Made by a program: the position numbers and the translations under genes. Source: Dermatemys mawii (lineage: Eukaryota; Chordata; Testudines; Dermatemydidae). From it: 64,000 nt of DNA. The notes beneath the pieces were generated by a model. That model was not told where the DNA came from and did no database searches. It worked only from the letters and a program-made list of their open reading frames with translations. The stretch covers positions 34,881,806 through 34,945,805 of the forward strand of contig ML677343.1 in NCBI GenBank assembly GCA_007922305.1, given 5' to 3'. Positions 33,169 through 45,385 of the stretch are shown here, one piece after another. The stretch's first letter is position 1, and every line of letters starts with the position of its first letter.

Positions 33169-33555
33169 CAGTGGTTCTCAACCAGGGGTACACAGAGGTT
33201 TTCCAGGGGGTACATCATCTCATCTAGAGATTTATCTAGTTTTACACCTGGTGACATAACAGGCACTAGTGAAGTCAGTACAAGCTAACATTTCCTACAG
33301 GCAACAACTTGTTCATACTGCTCTGAATGCTATACACTGAAATGTAAGTGTAATATTTATATTCCAGTTTGATTTATTTTATCATTATATGGTTAAAAAT
33401 GAAAAGTGAGCTATTTCAGTAGTAGTGTGCTGTGTCACTTTTGTATTTTTGTCTGATTTTGTAAAAAATAATTTTTGAGTGAAATTTGGGGGGTATGCAA
33501 GACAAATCAGATCCCTAAAAGGGGTACAGTAGTCTGGGAAGGCTGAGAGCCCCTG
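33169..33555. mobile_element. Non-autonomous hAT element (387 bp)
   Basis: The left end is CAGTGGTTCTCAACC and the right end is GGCTGAGAGCCCCTG, an imperfect inverted repeat. The flanks TGCTAAGG (33161-33168) and CACTAAGG (33556-33563) match at 6 of 8. GGGGTAC motifs follow the left end and precede the right end, a pattern I recall from reptile hAT elements. The left end shares CAGTGGNTCTCAAC with the larger hAT at 60768, which suggests a related transposase moved it. Confidence 0.88.
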
Positions 33556-33563
33556 CACTAAGG

Positions 33564-34102
33564 AAGTGCGGGTGGGGACTATTTAATCAAATTTGTGTTG
33601 TCCTGTAAATTTTCCAGTCTCTTACAATGGGGCAGTATGTGACTAGGTCATTGATCTGCTAGGGGCTGCCGTTCACCTGACAATGTCTAGAGCAGTGTGG
33701 GCTGAAAGCTTGTGGGTGCAGCTGATTGCGGTGGTCACCCCATTTGCTATGCCATCCCTCTCCCATTGCCTCCTGAGAATAAACCTGCTGCTTGTTTCTG
33801 GAGCATCCCTTCCCAACCTCCTCTGACTCCATCCACAGCACCCCAGCAAAAAGGGCTGAGTCAGCAACCAGTGGAGGGCTACTTGGTGTCTGCCTCCATC
33901 TATGTCTGCCAGAATCACAACTAGCTCGTTGCTAACATTGACCTTATCGAGCTCTAACATTGGTTCCTAAAGGGGCCCCTGCCCTTTCTATGCATTATCA
34001 GCTCCCCTCTTTGAAAACCCTTTTCCTAATGGACTTGCTCAAGGTCATACAGAAAGTAAGTGAGAGCTGAAATTCCTGGCTGTATCTGTTAAATGCTTCT
34101 GA
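33564..34102. other. No recognised gene; short MIR-like block
   Basis: A frame of 95 codons (33673-33960, minus) shows no domain. At 34030-34080 the text gacttgctcaaggtcatac followed by agaaagtaagtgagagc matches part of a minus-strand MIR core, but the rest is missing. Confidence 0.5.
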
Positions 34103-34340
34103 GGCCTTGTCTGCACATGACAAACTTATCCCACCATAGTTCAGTCACTTAGTGGTTAAAAAATAAACTACACCACTGTTACTGTACCAGTATGAGCCTT
34201 GGCATAGATGTGCTTACACTGGGCGTGCTGTTGCCAGTATAGCTTATATCTCTCGGGAAATGTTACAAGTATGCCAACAGAAGCACTTTTACACCAGTAT
34301 AAACTGAGTCTGCACGATCGGGAATTGTGGGTACACCTTT
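34103..34340. repeat. Dispersed repeat text of unknown family
   Basis: It opens with ggccttgtctgcacatgac, close to the TTGTCTACAC ends of reptile DNA elements, and contains gcatagatgtgcttacactg. The right end is not evident and no duplication is visible. Called a repeat only on resemblance. Confidence 0.42.
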
Positions 34341-36810
34341 ATCACTGTAGTTATGTCAGCAAACTTTTTTGGTGGAAACTGCAGAAGAGGAGAGAACCAG
34401 TGGAGTGGTCCCCCACTAGGGGCAGGAAGGGAAAAGTTAGGTTTCCTTTGCTTTGGATGTTCTTGTCATGTTGCTGAAAAGACCCTAAGTCAGCTCTTGG
34501 TTTTTAGCTAGAACTCCCTAGAAGAGGTCCAGCAAGTTCACCTGCCCACCTAGCATATTTACTTGGTTCAATAAAAACCAAGTCACTGTAATTTTGAAGG
34601 ATTATTATAATTTTGCCCACTGCTAAGCTCTTGACAAATGTAGAAGAAGAGAGAATTCCTGTCCCAAAGACTGCAATCTAAATAAACAAGTCAGCCAGAG
34701 TAGGGGAAAGGGCTGCCCGGTCCAGGCAAAGAGAGGTGTGCCCATGACGTGTGTGTGTGTCTCTCATGTGGGGTTTGATTGGGAAGGGTTTAGCTAAACA
34801 GAAAGAAAAGAAGGTGGGGAGAGGAGGTTGAGCTAACAGCCAATCAGCACCGGAGAGGATGTTCAGAGTGAAATGCAGCATCCGTGTATCCCAGCTAAAG
34901 AGCGGCTGGAGTTGCTGTGCCAGCTGCTGTCTCTGACTGACTCCTCCCTGCAGTTTCTGTCCCCTGAGCCAGGTCGGTGGGCGTGGGGAAATCTGTGTGA
35001 TCCTAGTGGCCCTGTTTTAGCCAAGCTCGGGACTTGAGGCCTGTAGGGATCGATGGCATTCCAAGCAGCAGGCCCTGCTGGAATCTGGGCAAAGGACTGT
35101 CTGAGAATGTTTTAAAGCAAAACCATGCAAGAGGTGAGGTGGCATCTGGGACACGTGGAGTGAGCTGGGAAGTGCCCTGTCAATCAACAGTGACTCTTGG
35201 TGAGCGTCTCTAAAGATGCTGGTCCTGTTTTGGCAGGCCAGGGGCTAGAGGTAGAAAGCAAGGCCAAACGAAGGGGGTTTCAGAGCTCTGACCAAGATGT
35301 TAAGAGCCCTTCCTAGTAAAAGGAACACCACAAAAAAGTAGTGTTCTGCTCAGGGCCTGGCTCAGTCATTCTTCAGAATGAGCCTGTTCCTCAGGGCAAT
35401 GGTGATTCTGAAGAAGGAAGAGCGGCACAGGGCAAGTGCTCCCCTCGTGCTGTAAATGCCAACGCTGTGGAACAGAGGGTAACCAGAAATCAAGTATAGA
35501 CAGGTAAATCGCTCTTGTTCTCTGTGCTTGTGAGCATGGCTGGGAGGCTTGTGGGCAGGTGTGTCCCCCTCTCCCCTGCGATCCAAGGCTGGTGGGGTTT
35601 GTGCTGGTCTCCCCAGCCATGGGGGTTGGGGTGCTGGGGAACTGTTGGCATGACTGGGGAGGCGCATGCCAGGCAAGCGCAGTGGGTTTTTAACGTGAGT
35701 TTAGCATAGGGGATGTGGGTGGCAGGTGCCTCCAAAGGCAAATTGCCATCTGGCTTAGCCGCTCTCATCACTGGCGGGTGGGGGGAGGCCTGCCTGCTAC
35801 TCCGGCCCTGACCCAGGGACCCTCTAGTCACAGCCACTGACTGCCCTCCTCCAACTCTCCTCTACTGCCTGCTTCCCTGGGCCAGTTCCCCGGGGCCCCA
35901 GCATCTCCTCGGCCCCGTTGTGCCAGGGCTCTAGTCTGGCAGTTGTCAGCCTAGAGCTCCCCAGCCTCTGCTGACCCTGCCCAGCCCTGCTCTGCCTTAG
36001 GTGCTTCACTTCGAAGAGCCCGTTCTTCTCCCTGTGCCCTCCAGGGGGAGACTCCGCTCCTCTCTGCCCTGCAGCCTTCTTATAGAGTCCAGCCTGGCCC
36101 TGATAGGCTGCTTTCGGGCCTCCACTTGATTGGCTCCCAGTAAGCCTTTCCATGATTGGCTAGGGCTCTGCGCAGCCTCTCTGGCTTGTCCCGACTCCTC
36201 CCAGGCTGCCCCACTGCCCGTACAGCAGGTGTTCTTCAGGGCAGCGGTGTTGCTCACCAGCAGACGTCTGGAGGTAACCTCTGCATGCTCCTAGGGTTCG
36301 GGTGCACCCAGGCTTCACAACCGAAGCAGCAGTGCCTTTGGGGGTCTCCTGATGGCACTGAATGTTCAGAGCCGAGGTTAGACGAGACCGTGCCGTTCCC
36401 GGTTCCGTCCTTCCCGTCACTACTCGTCGGTGTAAGGGCCGTCACCCTGACTGGAACCTTCTTACCAGACTTCTAGCTGCTCGATGACAGACAGTCCTCT
36501 TAATTGTGGATTGTGACGGGCCTTTATGCAATACATTTATCAGGCTTCAGCTTGGTTCTGGGGCATTGTCTGATCTGGACCTCAGAGACTGTTTCATGCT
36601 TCTGTTTTCCTGGAATTAGCTCTGTGTGTGCGCGCCTTAAGGAATGATGTGCTGTGGACACATGTTCAGTCTGCTTTACCTTTCTTTTCAAACCTCAGGT
36701 TTACTGCACTCTTAGCTCCTGTGATTGCTGATGGACAGTGTGTCTGCAATGCTCAGCCTCAACAGGCCATGGAGTAAGGCACTAAGACTTTATCTAAACT
36801 TTGTGTAGCT
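34341..36810. other. About 2.5 kb, mostly unrecognised
   Basis: A weak L2-tail-like block at 34600-34690 (cctgtcccaaagactgcaat) is the only repeat text. Frames up to 115 codons in the GC-richer 35.3-36.5 kb stretch overlap each other on both strands and show no domain. I see no CpG-dense block that I would call an island. Confidence 0.5.
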
Positions 36811-36818
36811 CTTAGAGA

Positions 36819-37667
36819 CCGGTCTCCAACCTTTTTATGCACAAGATCACTTTTTGAATTTAAGTGCAACCCAGGATCTACTCTGTCCCTTCCCCTAGGC
36901 CCCGCCCCGCTCACTCCATTCACCCCCCTCCATCACTTGCTCTCCCCTCACTTTCACCAGGCTGGGGCAAGAGGTTGGGGTTCAGGAGGGGGTGCAGGCT
37001 GTGGGCTGGGGCTAGGGGGCTCAGCATGTAGGAGGGGGCTCTGGGTTGGGGTGCAGGAGGGGATGAGGGGTGCAAGCTCTGCGATGGAGTTTGGGTGCAG
37101 GAAGGAGCTCTGGGCTGGGGCAGAGTGTTGGGAAGCAGGAGGGGATATAGGTTGCTCACTCTGGGAGGGGGCTTAGAGCTGGGGCAGGGGTTCAGGGTGC
37201 AGGAGTGGGTATGGTGTGCTGGCTCCAGGAGGGGCTTATAACTGGGGATTGGGGTGCCGGCCCCAGTGAGCAGCACTTACCTTCGGCGGTTCTTGATTGA
37301 TGGTGTAGTGGGGCTTGCCACTAAGGCAGGCTCCCTGCTTTCCCCAGCTCCATGCTGCTCCCAGAAAGAGCCAGAATGCTCCTGTGCCCCCATGTGCGGC
37401 TCCTGCCTGCAGGCACCGCCCCCACAGCTCCCATTGGCTACAGTGTCCCGTCCCCTGGCCAATGGGAGCTGCAGGGGCAGTGCTTGCAGGCAGGAGCTGC
37501 GCATGGAGACCCCTGCGCCTCCCAGGGCCACGGGGGCATGCTGGCGGCTTCCAGAGGTGGTGCGGGGTTGGAGTAAGCAGGGAGCCTGCCTTAGCAGTAG
37601 TCCTGCTGTGCCCCCAGAGATTGCCATCGACTGGGAGAGTCTCTAGTTATCACAATTGACCGTTTGG
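36819..37667. mobile_element. Non-autonomous hAT element (849 bp), family shared with 9415-10384
   Basis: The left end is CCGGTCTCCAACC and the right end is GACCGTTTGG. The flanks CTTAGAGA (36811-36818) and CTTAGACA (37668-37675) match at 7 of 8. The interior follows the 9415 copy: cacaagatcac text at the left, a G-rich tract (36960-37220), and a palindrome with cagctcccattgg and ccaatgggagctgc (37427-37473). The terminal CAG/CTG bases are lost or mutated. It has no transposase. Frames of 114-130 codons here are compositional. Confidence 0.85.
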
Positions 37668-37675
37668 CTTAGACA

Positions 37676-38689
37676 GTGAAATGTGTTACTTCCTGAGAGT
37701 CTAAGGGCTCATGCTGATGGGCTGACACAGCATTTCCCACCTGCTTTGTAATGTTTCTGTCCCAGAAGTCTGCAGGGCTGCTATCTGAAGTTAGTCACAA
37801 ATGTACATGGCGCTGTTGTTTTGACTTGGTATCTAGATCTAGTGTTCACTTTGTTTAGGCAGTTCTGCAATGTTTGTTTAGTTGGAATTGCGTATTTGCT
37901 TTCTTTGTGGGGTTGTACTGCTGACAGTTCTGAACACAGGCAGAGACCACGTCAAAGAAGAGCAGTTACTTCACCAGTATCTGGTTCGTAGTATTGTGTC
38001 TGCATACTCTCTCAACCCACCAATCTTCCCCTACACACTCCTTCGAAAGACAGATACCGAATGTCTCCTGTGTAAGGCCTGGTTAGGTGGTTGGCAAGCT
38101 GGGCAAAGTGTTTCTTTTGCCCTACTAATGTGATTTCTGGTTCCCTGGGTTGAGCTTCACTCACTTGGTTTTCATCCTGGTTATCTCTGTTATCTGGACG
38201 TTGATGGTGATGATTATCAGCATATTGGTGATACTGAAACTCCTCTCCGTATGCATGTTGACAAAGGGGCAGGGGACAGGATTAACTCTGATGGGATTCT
38301 GCAGGAGTGCTCCTGGTGCAGTTGCCTATCACCTGCAATCTGTTAAAAGGAGTGACTGAAATTCATTTTGGTGCTGTACTGTTCATTCCTGTGTATTGTA
38401 TTTTGTATGTAAGTCACTAGCACATCCTGGTCAAATATGTTGAATGTCACTGACAGGTTGAGCAATATGATCATTGAGGTTAGGCCTCCATCTGCCATAA
38501 GGAGATCACCTATCCATTTCATTGTGTACTACCACAGCCATTGCTGTGCTGTGCTGGCCTGAATACTGATGTATGAAGCGTCCGGGATGTTAACAAGCAG
38601 AGGTGGGCTTCTGGTGGACCTGGTTGTCAGCAAGTTTTGGTGTATTTGCCTGGGAAACTGGGATCAGAAACTGATTGGTAGTTGCAAAC
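37676..38689. other. No recognised feature
   Basis: Frames up to 83 codons (37882-38133) without a domain. No repeat text recognised. Confidence 0.5.
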
Positions 38690-39265
38690 TCATTAGCATT
38701 CACTGTGTTTTTTCTGTTTTGATCATGTCACTCCTTTCTTTACATCCCTCCGCCGGCTCCCTCTTCTCCATCATGTCATATGTAAGCTGCTTGTCTTCAC
38801 TTTCAAGGCCCTTTGTGGCCTATTCTAACCCTTCCTGTTATCTCTCTCTCACTTACGGCAAGTCGACTCCCACCTTTAGTCAGCCCATGATGCTGGCCTC
38901 CATCACTCACGTTATATTTTCCAGCAAGCCCATTTGTGCTTTGTCCTGTTCTGCCCCTCACACTTGAGAGGAGCACCCGGTAAACACCTGCAAAGCCATT
39001 TCACTGTTCTTCAAAGCCCTCAGAACTCTCATTTATCAGGATGCCTGCAAAAAAAACCCTTCACAATGGCTTGGCTGCTGGTACAGCTTATCATACTGAC
39101 CAGCATTGTTTTGTTTGCCTGTATTCAGCTATTGTGTCTTCTCTTAAACTTAAACAGTCCCTTCCCCAAAGAGCCTACAGTCTTTTTGTTCTCGTTTTGT
39201 TCTCTCACTTAGGACAATGGGGTCCAGGACTAGGGCTCTTGAGCACTATCATAATCTTCTAATCA
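38690..39265 (+). mobile_element. L2-type LINE, 3' end of ORF2 plus tail
   Basis: The sequence follows the end of an L2-type reverse transcriptase ORF: tcatgtcactcctttcttt, then catccctccgccggctccc (equivalent to the LHWLP block), ctttcaaggccctttgtgg, and agagcctacagtcttttt. The tail has acaatggggtccagg and actagggctcttgagcac, the same tail family as the short fragments at 2442, 14235 and 30051. Frames are broken (132 codons at 38569-38967). It is 5'-truncated and inactive. Confidence 0.78.
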
Positions 39266-39889
39266 TCTTTGCTAAACTTCTTTCAAGGGTTAGATAGGTG
39301 GTTCTCTTTGAAGGCGAGATGAATGGTTTTCTTTAGCTGGGGACCCGTGAACAACTATGATGGGTTTGAGGTGCAGGGACAAGCTTTTAGTGCTTTGCTT
39401 GTTTGGTTGAACCTCTGAAGAAAAGTGGGATGATATTTGATATGTTCTAGTACAATATCTTTCATTCCTGAGAGACTGTCTCTTACTCAGTTGGTATTTT
39501 TAATAGAGTAGTCAGAAACTTTGGTGTAGGCAGGGTTTATCATTCAATTGACCAGCTGGACTTTTTCCAAGTAACCATGACTTGGCAGAGTTAGCTGTGG
39601 AGAAGAAAGAGTCTTTGTTTTCTTCTTAGCTGTGGCATATTCCTGTCAGAAATCCTTGTGGTGGTGTTACGGAAGGAAGCTGGAGTGAGGTTTGTGTCAC
39701 CAACATTTCAGCCTTTGCGTTTGCTCAGAGGAAGTGAACCAAGTTGAACCCAAGTTGACTATGCAGATGGTTTAGGAAGGGGTTGTCTTTGGACCAAGGT
39801 GTCAATGGTTTTGGCCACTAGATGGCTGAAATGCTCCATCAAATTATACTATTTAACTCCTTTTTATCTTTCTTTATGATTCAGGCTCC
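39266..39889. other. No recognised feature
   Basis: Spacer without open frames or repeat text that I recognise. Confidence 0.5.
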
Positions 39890-40112
39890 TCATCATCTGT
39901 TTTGTTTTTTTTAAAAAAAATCTCTCTTGGCATTCCAGCACCTAGAACTGTGCGTAGCATTCCAGATGTGGCCACATCAGCACTGTACCAAAGGAGATAT
40001 TACCTGCCTGCTCTGGGACATACCACAAAATTTCATTGGCCTTTTTTCTGACTTCTGCATTATAAACGTGTCCAACTTGCTGTCCTCCATCACCCCTCGT
40101 CTCACTCTCAGC
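39890..40112 (-). mobile_element. Old CR1/L3-type LINE fragment
   Basis: The plus strand reads cattccagatgtggccac, then gcactgtaccaaaggag, then tattacctgcctgctct. These correspond in reverse complement to the reverse transcriptase end region of old CR1/L3 elements. It is interrupted at its right edge by a MITE whose target duplication lies in this sequence. Confidence 0.58.
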
Positions 40113-40236
40113 TAGGGTGACCAGACAGCAAATGTGAAAAATCGGGACCAGGGTTGGAGGGTAATAGGAGCCCATATAAGAAAAAGACCCAAGAAGTGGG
40201 ACTGTCCCTATAAAATTGGGACGTCTGGTCACCCTA
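40113..40236. mobile_element. hAT MITE (124 bp) with perfect ends
   Basis: The 14-bp ends TAGGGTGACCAGAC and GTCTGGTCACCCTA are perfect reverse complements. An exact 8-bp duplication CTCTCAGC flanks it (40105-40112 and 40237-40244). The interior is also largely self-complementary (aaaatcgggacc against aaaattgggac). The 8-bp duplication places it in hAT. Exact ends and duplication suggest a younger insertion than its diverged neighbours. Confidence 0.96.
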
Positions 40237-40244
40237 CTCTCAGC

Positions 40245-41974
40245 CCCACTGCATCCCAGGCTTCTCTGCTCTACTGAGTATATGAAATGATTTTTTTTCT
40301 AGATGAGTATTAGCTTTCACTTTTAAAGGTGAATGTGGGTAGGTAATGTACTCTGTTAAGAGCAAAGTCTTAGTGCTCTTATCCAATGGATTTGTAGACC
40401 TCATTCAGAGGACTAGGGCTCGAACTGCTGGATCAAGAGTTCTCTCATGCTTGGGTTGTGTTCAGTACCCAGATTATTGGCAGGTTATGTAGCCCAAGAT
40501 CTGCAACTTTCAAGCTGCTTTTCGTATGCAGGTCTGAGGTGTAATTGGCAGTTGCTGCAAAAGTGTCCTAGCCTAATGGGCCTTTTCTCCTACATCAGTT
40601 TCATTAAAATCTCATACAGCTTCACAGGCAGCAGCGCTGGCTAGTGTAGACTGGATATTTTAACCACCATGTAATTTAGAGTAGCTCAGGCCACATAGTA
40701 GTGAAAACAGTGTAGGCAAAACACAGGTATCTCTTACACCATTGGTAGCATGGGCAGAGCTATGGTGGTACAGAAAAAGTTTACAGATTTTTCCCAGTCT
40801 AGATTCAACCCTAGAGCCAAAGTGCTGGCAAGGGAGTAGAAATTAGCTGCTTCCAGTGGAACTGTGGGGACTTATTGGCAGGTTTTTGGAGCAGTGTTAG
40901 TACAGTATTTCCCTGGCATTACAAAGGGATCAATACTTAATGCCAGAATCTAAATGTGATGCCCAGCGTAATTGGTAACAAATACAAACCTTATTGCAAC
41001 GGTTCATAAGAGATCCTAAAGGTAACAATAATATCCTAATAGAACCGGAGGGAACCTGAGGTCACCACTCCACACACTGGAAAATGCGTTCGGAGTAGCC
41101 TGGTGTGACGACAGTGGGATGCTGGTATCATTGACTGGCGCTTCATCTGTCTTCTCCACTGACGGTGTCTTTAGTGAACAGTTGTGATCAGTCTTCTCCT
41201 GTGTGTGGCTGCATGAGTACCAGAGCCCTGGAAGGAGTTACACAACAGACATCTGACCGGGCAAGCCTCTCTTCTTGGTGCCATAGTGACCTGTATGGAC
41301 ACAGATAATGTTAGTCTGACCATTCTTTTTCTGTTAATTATGATGCCTCCAGAATTCACACAGGTTCGAGGGATTCAGTCCTGGAAAGCTGAGAGAGCAG
41401 ATACTTTGAGAAATTTGAGCAGGCGGACAGCCAACTCCTAATGTGGTTGGCAGCCCAGATTACACGTATTCAGGTGCTGCAAAGCTTGGAAGAGAGTTGA
41501 TGGCCTGAGGTTACCACAGGAGTGGGCAGGGTGCCACTGCCTTTAAGTACTTTCCTGTTCTTGTCTGTCTCTCTCTCTCTCTGAGCACAACAGCTCAGGC
41601 TTCCCAGTTCCAGGGGCTGCCAGCTCTGCACCAGAGCATCTCCATAGGCAGGTTGCGTGGGAGCCGCCGCCTCAAACTGCAGGCTGTTTTTCCAGAGTGC
41701 AGGTGCATTAAACCTGAGACTGCAGCCTCCAAGGCAGATGGAGATCAGGATTGTTGGCAAAGCAAAGCAACTTTTTGACTCTTTTCCTGTCTCTGTTGCT
41801 TTTCAGGTTTGTCTTTATCTGCCAATTTCTGAGGAGTGCAATTACAACTGATCGATTGAGTTTGGAAAAGGAAGTACAGCCTAGTGATCAGAGGCTGAAA
41901 TATTCAGCATTTCTGCTCTCTCTGAATAGATCTAACAAAAGAAACCTACCAGCCCTCTGCTTACCTTGGGCAAC
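40245..41974. other. About 1.7 kb, mostly unrecognised
   Basis: Frames up to 96 codons without a domain. A motif near 40656-40680 recurs at 18328 and 24764. A short (tc)n tract lies near 41567-41582. Confidence 0.5.
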
Positions 41975-41982
41975 GTCTGCAC

Positions 41983-42284
41983 CAGGGGTCGGCAACCTTT
42001 CAGAATTGATGTGCTGAGTCTTCATTTATTCACTCTACTTTAAGGGTTTGCGTGCCGGTGATGCATTTTAACATTTTTAGAAGGTCTCTTTTTAGAAGTC
42101 TATAATAAAGAACTAATCTATTGTTGTATGTAAAGTAAACAAGCTTTTAAAAATGTTTAAAAAGCTTCATTTAAAATGCAGAGCCTCCCCCAGACCAGTG
42201 GCCAGGACCCGGGCAGTGTGAATGCCACTGAAAATCAGCTCGCGTGCCACCTTCGGTACCCGTGCCATAGGTTATCTACTCCTG
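41983..42284. mobile_element. Non-autonomous hAT element (302 bp), family shared with 12913-13208
   Basis: The left end is CAGGGGTCGGCAACC and the right end is GGTTATCTACTCCTG, an imperfect inverted repeat. The flanks GTCTGCAC (41975-41982) and GTCTACAC (42285-42292) match at 7 of 8. The interior is collinear with the copy at 12913 over its whole length, including cagaattgatgtgctgag near the left and gtacccgtgccatagg near the right. Confidence 0.93.
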
Positions 42285-42292
42285 GTCTACAC

Positions 42293-42914
42293 TATGAACC
42301 TGAGGGAGTGATTCCCCTGCTTAAGTATGCATACTCATGGTAGCATGAGAAGCAGTGTAGCTGTGGTAGCGTGGGTAGTGGCGGCAGAGGCAAGGCTGAC
42401 ATGCTGAATACAAAACTGATCTGCGGGCTGGCAACTCTTCCTAACCCATAGCCCCCGCCTGGGGAGCATGGGAACTAGAGGGATTCATGATGGGAAAGGA
42501 ATATTAGTTGAAGTGTAGAGACTAGTTACTCCATGTGCAGAATGTTTCTTACAAACAGTATCATCAAATGCTTTCATTAAAGAGATTTCTTCTTACAGAC
42601 AAAAAGACTTTTTTCACATTTATGTACGTAAGGTGCTAGAGGGACTAGCAAGTAATTTAGGATGATCAGAATGGTCTGAAAAGGCCACAGGTTTCTATTT
42701 TGCGAGAAAACCCAGCGAGAACAGAACACAGGTGCAGTCAGCACTGGCTTTCTTCCAGCGGTAGTGCTTCTAACTGGAAATCAACGAAAGTTAACTGGAG
42801 GTCATGGAGCCTGAGCTTCCCATAGGCATTGTCCCAAGCAGCCACTTCATTAGTTTCCCCAGAGCATATGAGCAGGGGATGAAGGAGGCTTAGCTGGGAG
42901 AGGGGAGGTGGGAT
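42293..42914. other. No recognised gene; possible repeat at the start
   Basis: At 42300-42440 the text cttaagtatgcatactcatg and gtgtagctgtggtagcgtgg resembles dispersed reptile repeat text, but ends are not visible. The remainder is unassigned. Confidence 0.45.
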
Positions 42915-43085
42915 TACGGTTAAGTCTCTGAACTGGTACGTGGAAGAGTTGGTTCAGTTCCTAGCTCTGCCAGAGGCTTCGTATGTGAGCTTGGGCAAGT
43001 CACTTAATCTCTCTCTGCTTCAGTTCCCTGTCTATAAACGAGTAGAAAACTTCCCTACTTCATGAGGATGGTGCCGATGTAAGTC
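42915..43085 (+). mobile_element. MIR SINE
   Basis: The blocks appear in MIR order: ggttaagtctctgaactgg, then ttcctagctctgccagagg, then gagcttgggcaagtcactt, aatctctctctgcttcag and ttccctgtctataaacgag. The tRNA-like head and core are well preserved relative to other MIRs here. The tail fades near 43085. Confidence 0.88.
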
Positions 43086-44224
43086 CCTAAGAAACTAGAC
43101 TGACCCAGTGAGTGTCACGCTTCATCTCAGACCCACTTTGTTGGGTGGTGAGAGACACCACAGTCCTTCCTGCACCACTTACTCAATACATGAGGCAGAT
43201 TAGGAAAGGCCTGCAAAATGGGATTTCTAGTGTGACTAAATAGGAGAATACAGGTTTCCTTATAGGAAGAGTTCACCTCTTTTGGGAATGGTTTCCTAGC
43301 AATGAGATTTTCTTTTACAGTCTTATTTACAAATTAACTTCCAAAAGGCTCCCAAGTCCCGGACGCAGCAGTTCCTCCCAGTGATCACCAGAGCAGTTAT
43401 TGGTAGTTCAGATAGTTGACCACAGTGGTGCTGGCTTTCCTCCTTGTTTCTGATGTGCTGTATTGAGAACTGTATACATAACCTTATCGATCTTCCTTTT
43501 CACCTAAGCAATTGCTGTATTTGCCACAGCAGGAAGTGGCCAGGTGACATCTCTTTTTCAAAATGTGGAACATTTTAAAGTTTGATCTCTACCACCCCTT
43601 TCAATTTGGCAAGGAGACAGGATTTCAGTTTCATTTCCAGCTCTGCCACTTACTATGTGGCCTTCCACAAAATGGGAGGCGTACTTCCAAGAGTCTGATG
43701 AGGTATTTTTCTTAACATGAGAACACTGTTCAGTGTTTGAAGAAATGCTTGTATTAGTTTCAGTTTTGTGATGCAGTTTCTTTTGGGGAACCTTTGTAAA
43801 CACAAAGTTAATTCTCTCCTTAGTCGTGAACTAGAAGTCAGTTCTTGGGGCAGAGTTACTTTCTGGCCATGAGGAATACAGTGTTCGGACTGAGGCTCCT
43901 GAAAGAGGATTTCCTGCATGCTGTTGGATCATCTTTGTTCAAGGACTGGTGTAAATGTTGTAAATAAAAAGTTACACAAATTAAATAACCATTCTCCATA
44001 TCACTGACTTCTATTCCAGTGGAAACTGGCTTGCAGACTCAGCCATTTGCTGCTGCTCATCAGTGGTGCAACAACATTAACCCAGGATTTGAAAAAGATA
44101 ACCCTCCCCTTTGCCAGTGACAAGTGGAAACTTCCAGCTGTCTAATGAGTGAATGCAGACTACTTCCCAGCTTCCCTTCAGAGCTGAGGATCCCTGTGGG
44201 TCTTGCTGAAGCAGAGTAGTGCTT
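43086..44224. other. No recognised feature
   Basis: Small frames (up to 88 codons) without recognisable content. No repeat text identified. Confidence 0.5.
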
Positions 44225-44305
44225 TTCTGGCTTGTGGTACACAGGAGATGAGGCTAGAAGGTTTAATGGGCCCTTCTGGCCTTGGACATGATGAATCTAT
44301 GGGCA
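44225..44305 (+). mobile_element. CR1 LINE extreme 3' end
   Basis: The text gatgaggctagaaggttta, gggcccttctggccttgga and catgatgaatctatggg matches the last ~80 bp of a CR1, including the ATGAATCTATG terminus. It is a very short, 5'-truncated copy. Confidence 0.7.
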
Positions 44306-44849
44306 TTTCTGGGATCTGTTCCTTTTTTCTGTTCTACTTTACCCAGATAGCTTAACAGCTTGCTTAAAAGAGAGCAGACACACATTGTACTGGCTCCTCC
44401 CTCCTCATAGCTTCCAGGGAAGATGTCGGGGAGGAAGCAGATTTTCACTGATTCATGAAGCTTCCTTCCTAGCACCGCAAGAGGACAGGAGAGACATTGA
44501 CTGTCACTAACATTCTGAGTGGTCGGGCATTTACTAAACAGTGGTTAACAACCTCTCCTTGAACCAGGGTTAGGAACTGCACTCTGCTCAGAAGCCCAAC
44601 AGGCAGTCCACTGGGGGCTGCGAGGATTGAGAGACTGAACACATGTTTACTTTGGGATCTTCAGTTGGAGGTCACTGTGGAAAGTCCTTATGGTCTGTCT
44701 GTAATAGAGAGTCAGAAGGGGATCTTGATTTCTGGATACAAGGAAAATGGCTTTCCCTCTGTGTTTAGTGGAAGGGAAAGGAACCTACTAATTAGAGGGC
44801 AAATATGACCTGTGTAACTCCTTTTCCTATTGAGATGAGTGCCCACTAA
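44306..44849. other. No recognised feature
   Basis: Spacer between two CR1 pieces. No open frame of interest. Confidence 0.5.
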
Positions 44850-45385
44850 TAGAGGCAGTGTGTTTAATTCTGGACCAGAGTAGAGCTCCTATCATGTGCA
44901 AGGCTGGCTATAACTGGCTAGACAGTAATACTGCTGACAAGGACTTGGGGGTGATAGATTACAAACTGACTATGAATCAACAATGTGATGCATTTGTGAA
45001 AAAGGCTGCTGTCATTCTGGGATGTATTAACAGGCCAATGGTGTGTACAACATTGGCAGTAACACTCCTGCTTTACTTGGTACTAGTGAAGCTGAAGTAC
45101 TGTGTTCAGTTCTGGGCACCGCATTTTAGGAAAGATGTGATAAACTGGAGAGAGAGTCCAAAGGAGAGCATCAGAAATGATAAACAGTTTAGAGAACCTG
45201 AACTAGAAGGAAAGGTTAAACAAAACTGGGCTTGTTTAGTCTTGAGAAAAGACAGGCGGGGGGAACTTGATAAGTCTTCAAATATGTTAACGGCTGTCAC
45301 AAATGGGACAGTGATCCTGCCTCGGTGTAGGGGGCTGGATCTGATGCCCTCTTGAGGTCCCTTCCACTCTTCCATTTCTGTGGTG
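44850..45385 (+). mobile_element. CR1 LINE, 5'-truncated, with a partial ORF2 end
   Basis: The blocks run in CR1 order: acaaggacttgggggtgat, actatgaatcaacaatgtg, gtgaagctgaagtactgtg, ttcagttctgggcaccgca, and a 3' end gatgccctcttgaggtccc. A 165-codon frame (44858-45355) retains recognisable ORF2 C-terminal text such as KDLGVIDYKLT and KYCVQFWAPHF. Part of the middle is missing (short deletion near 45150-45230). It is inactive. Confidence 0.88.
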
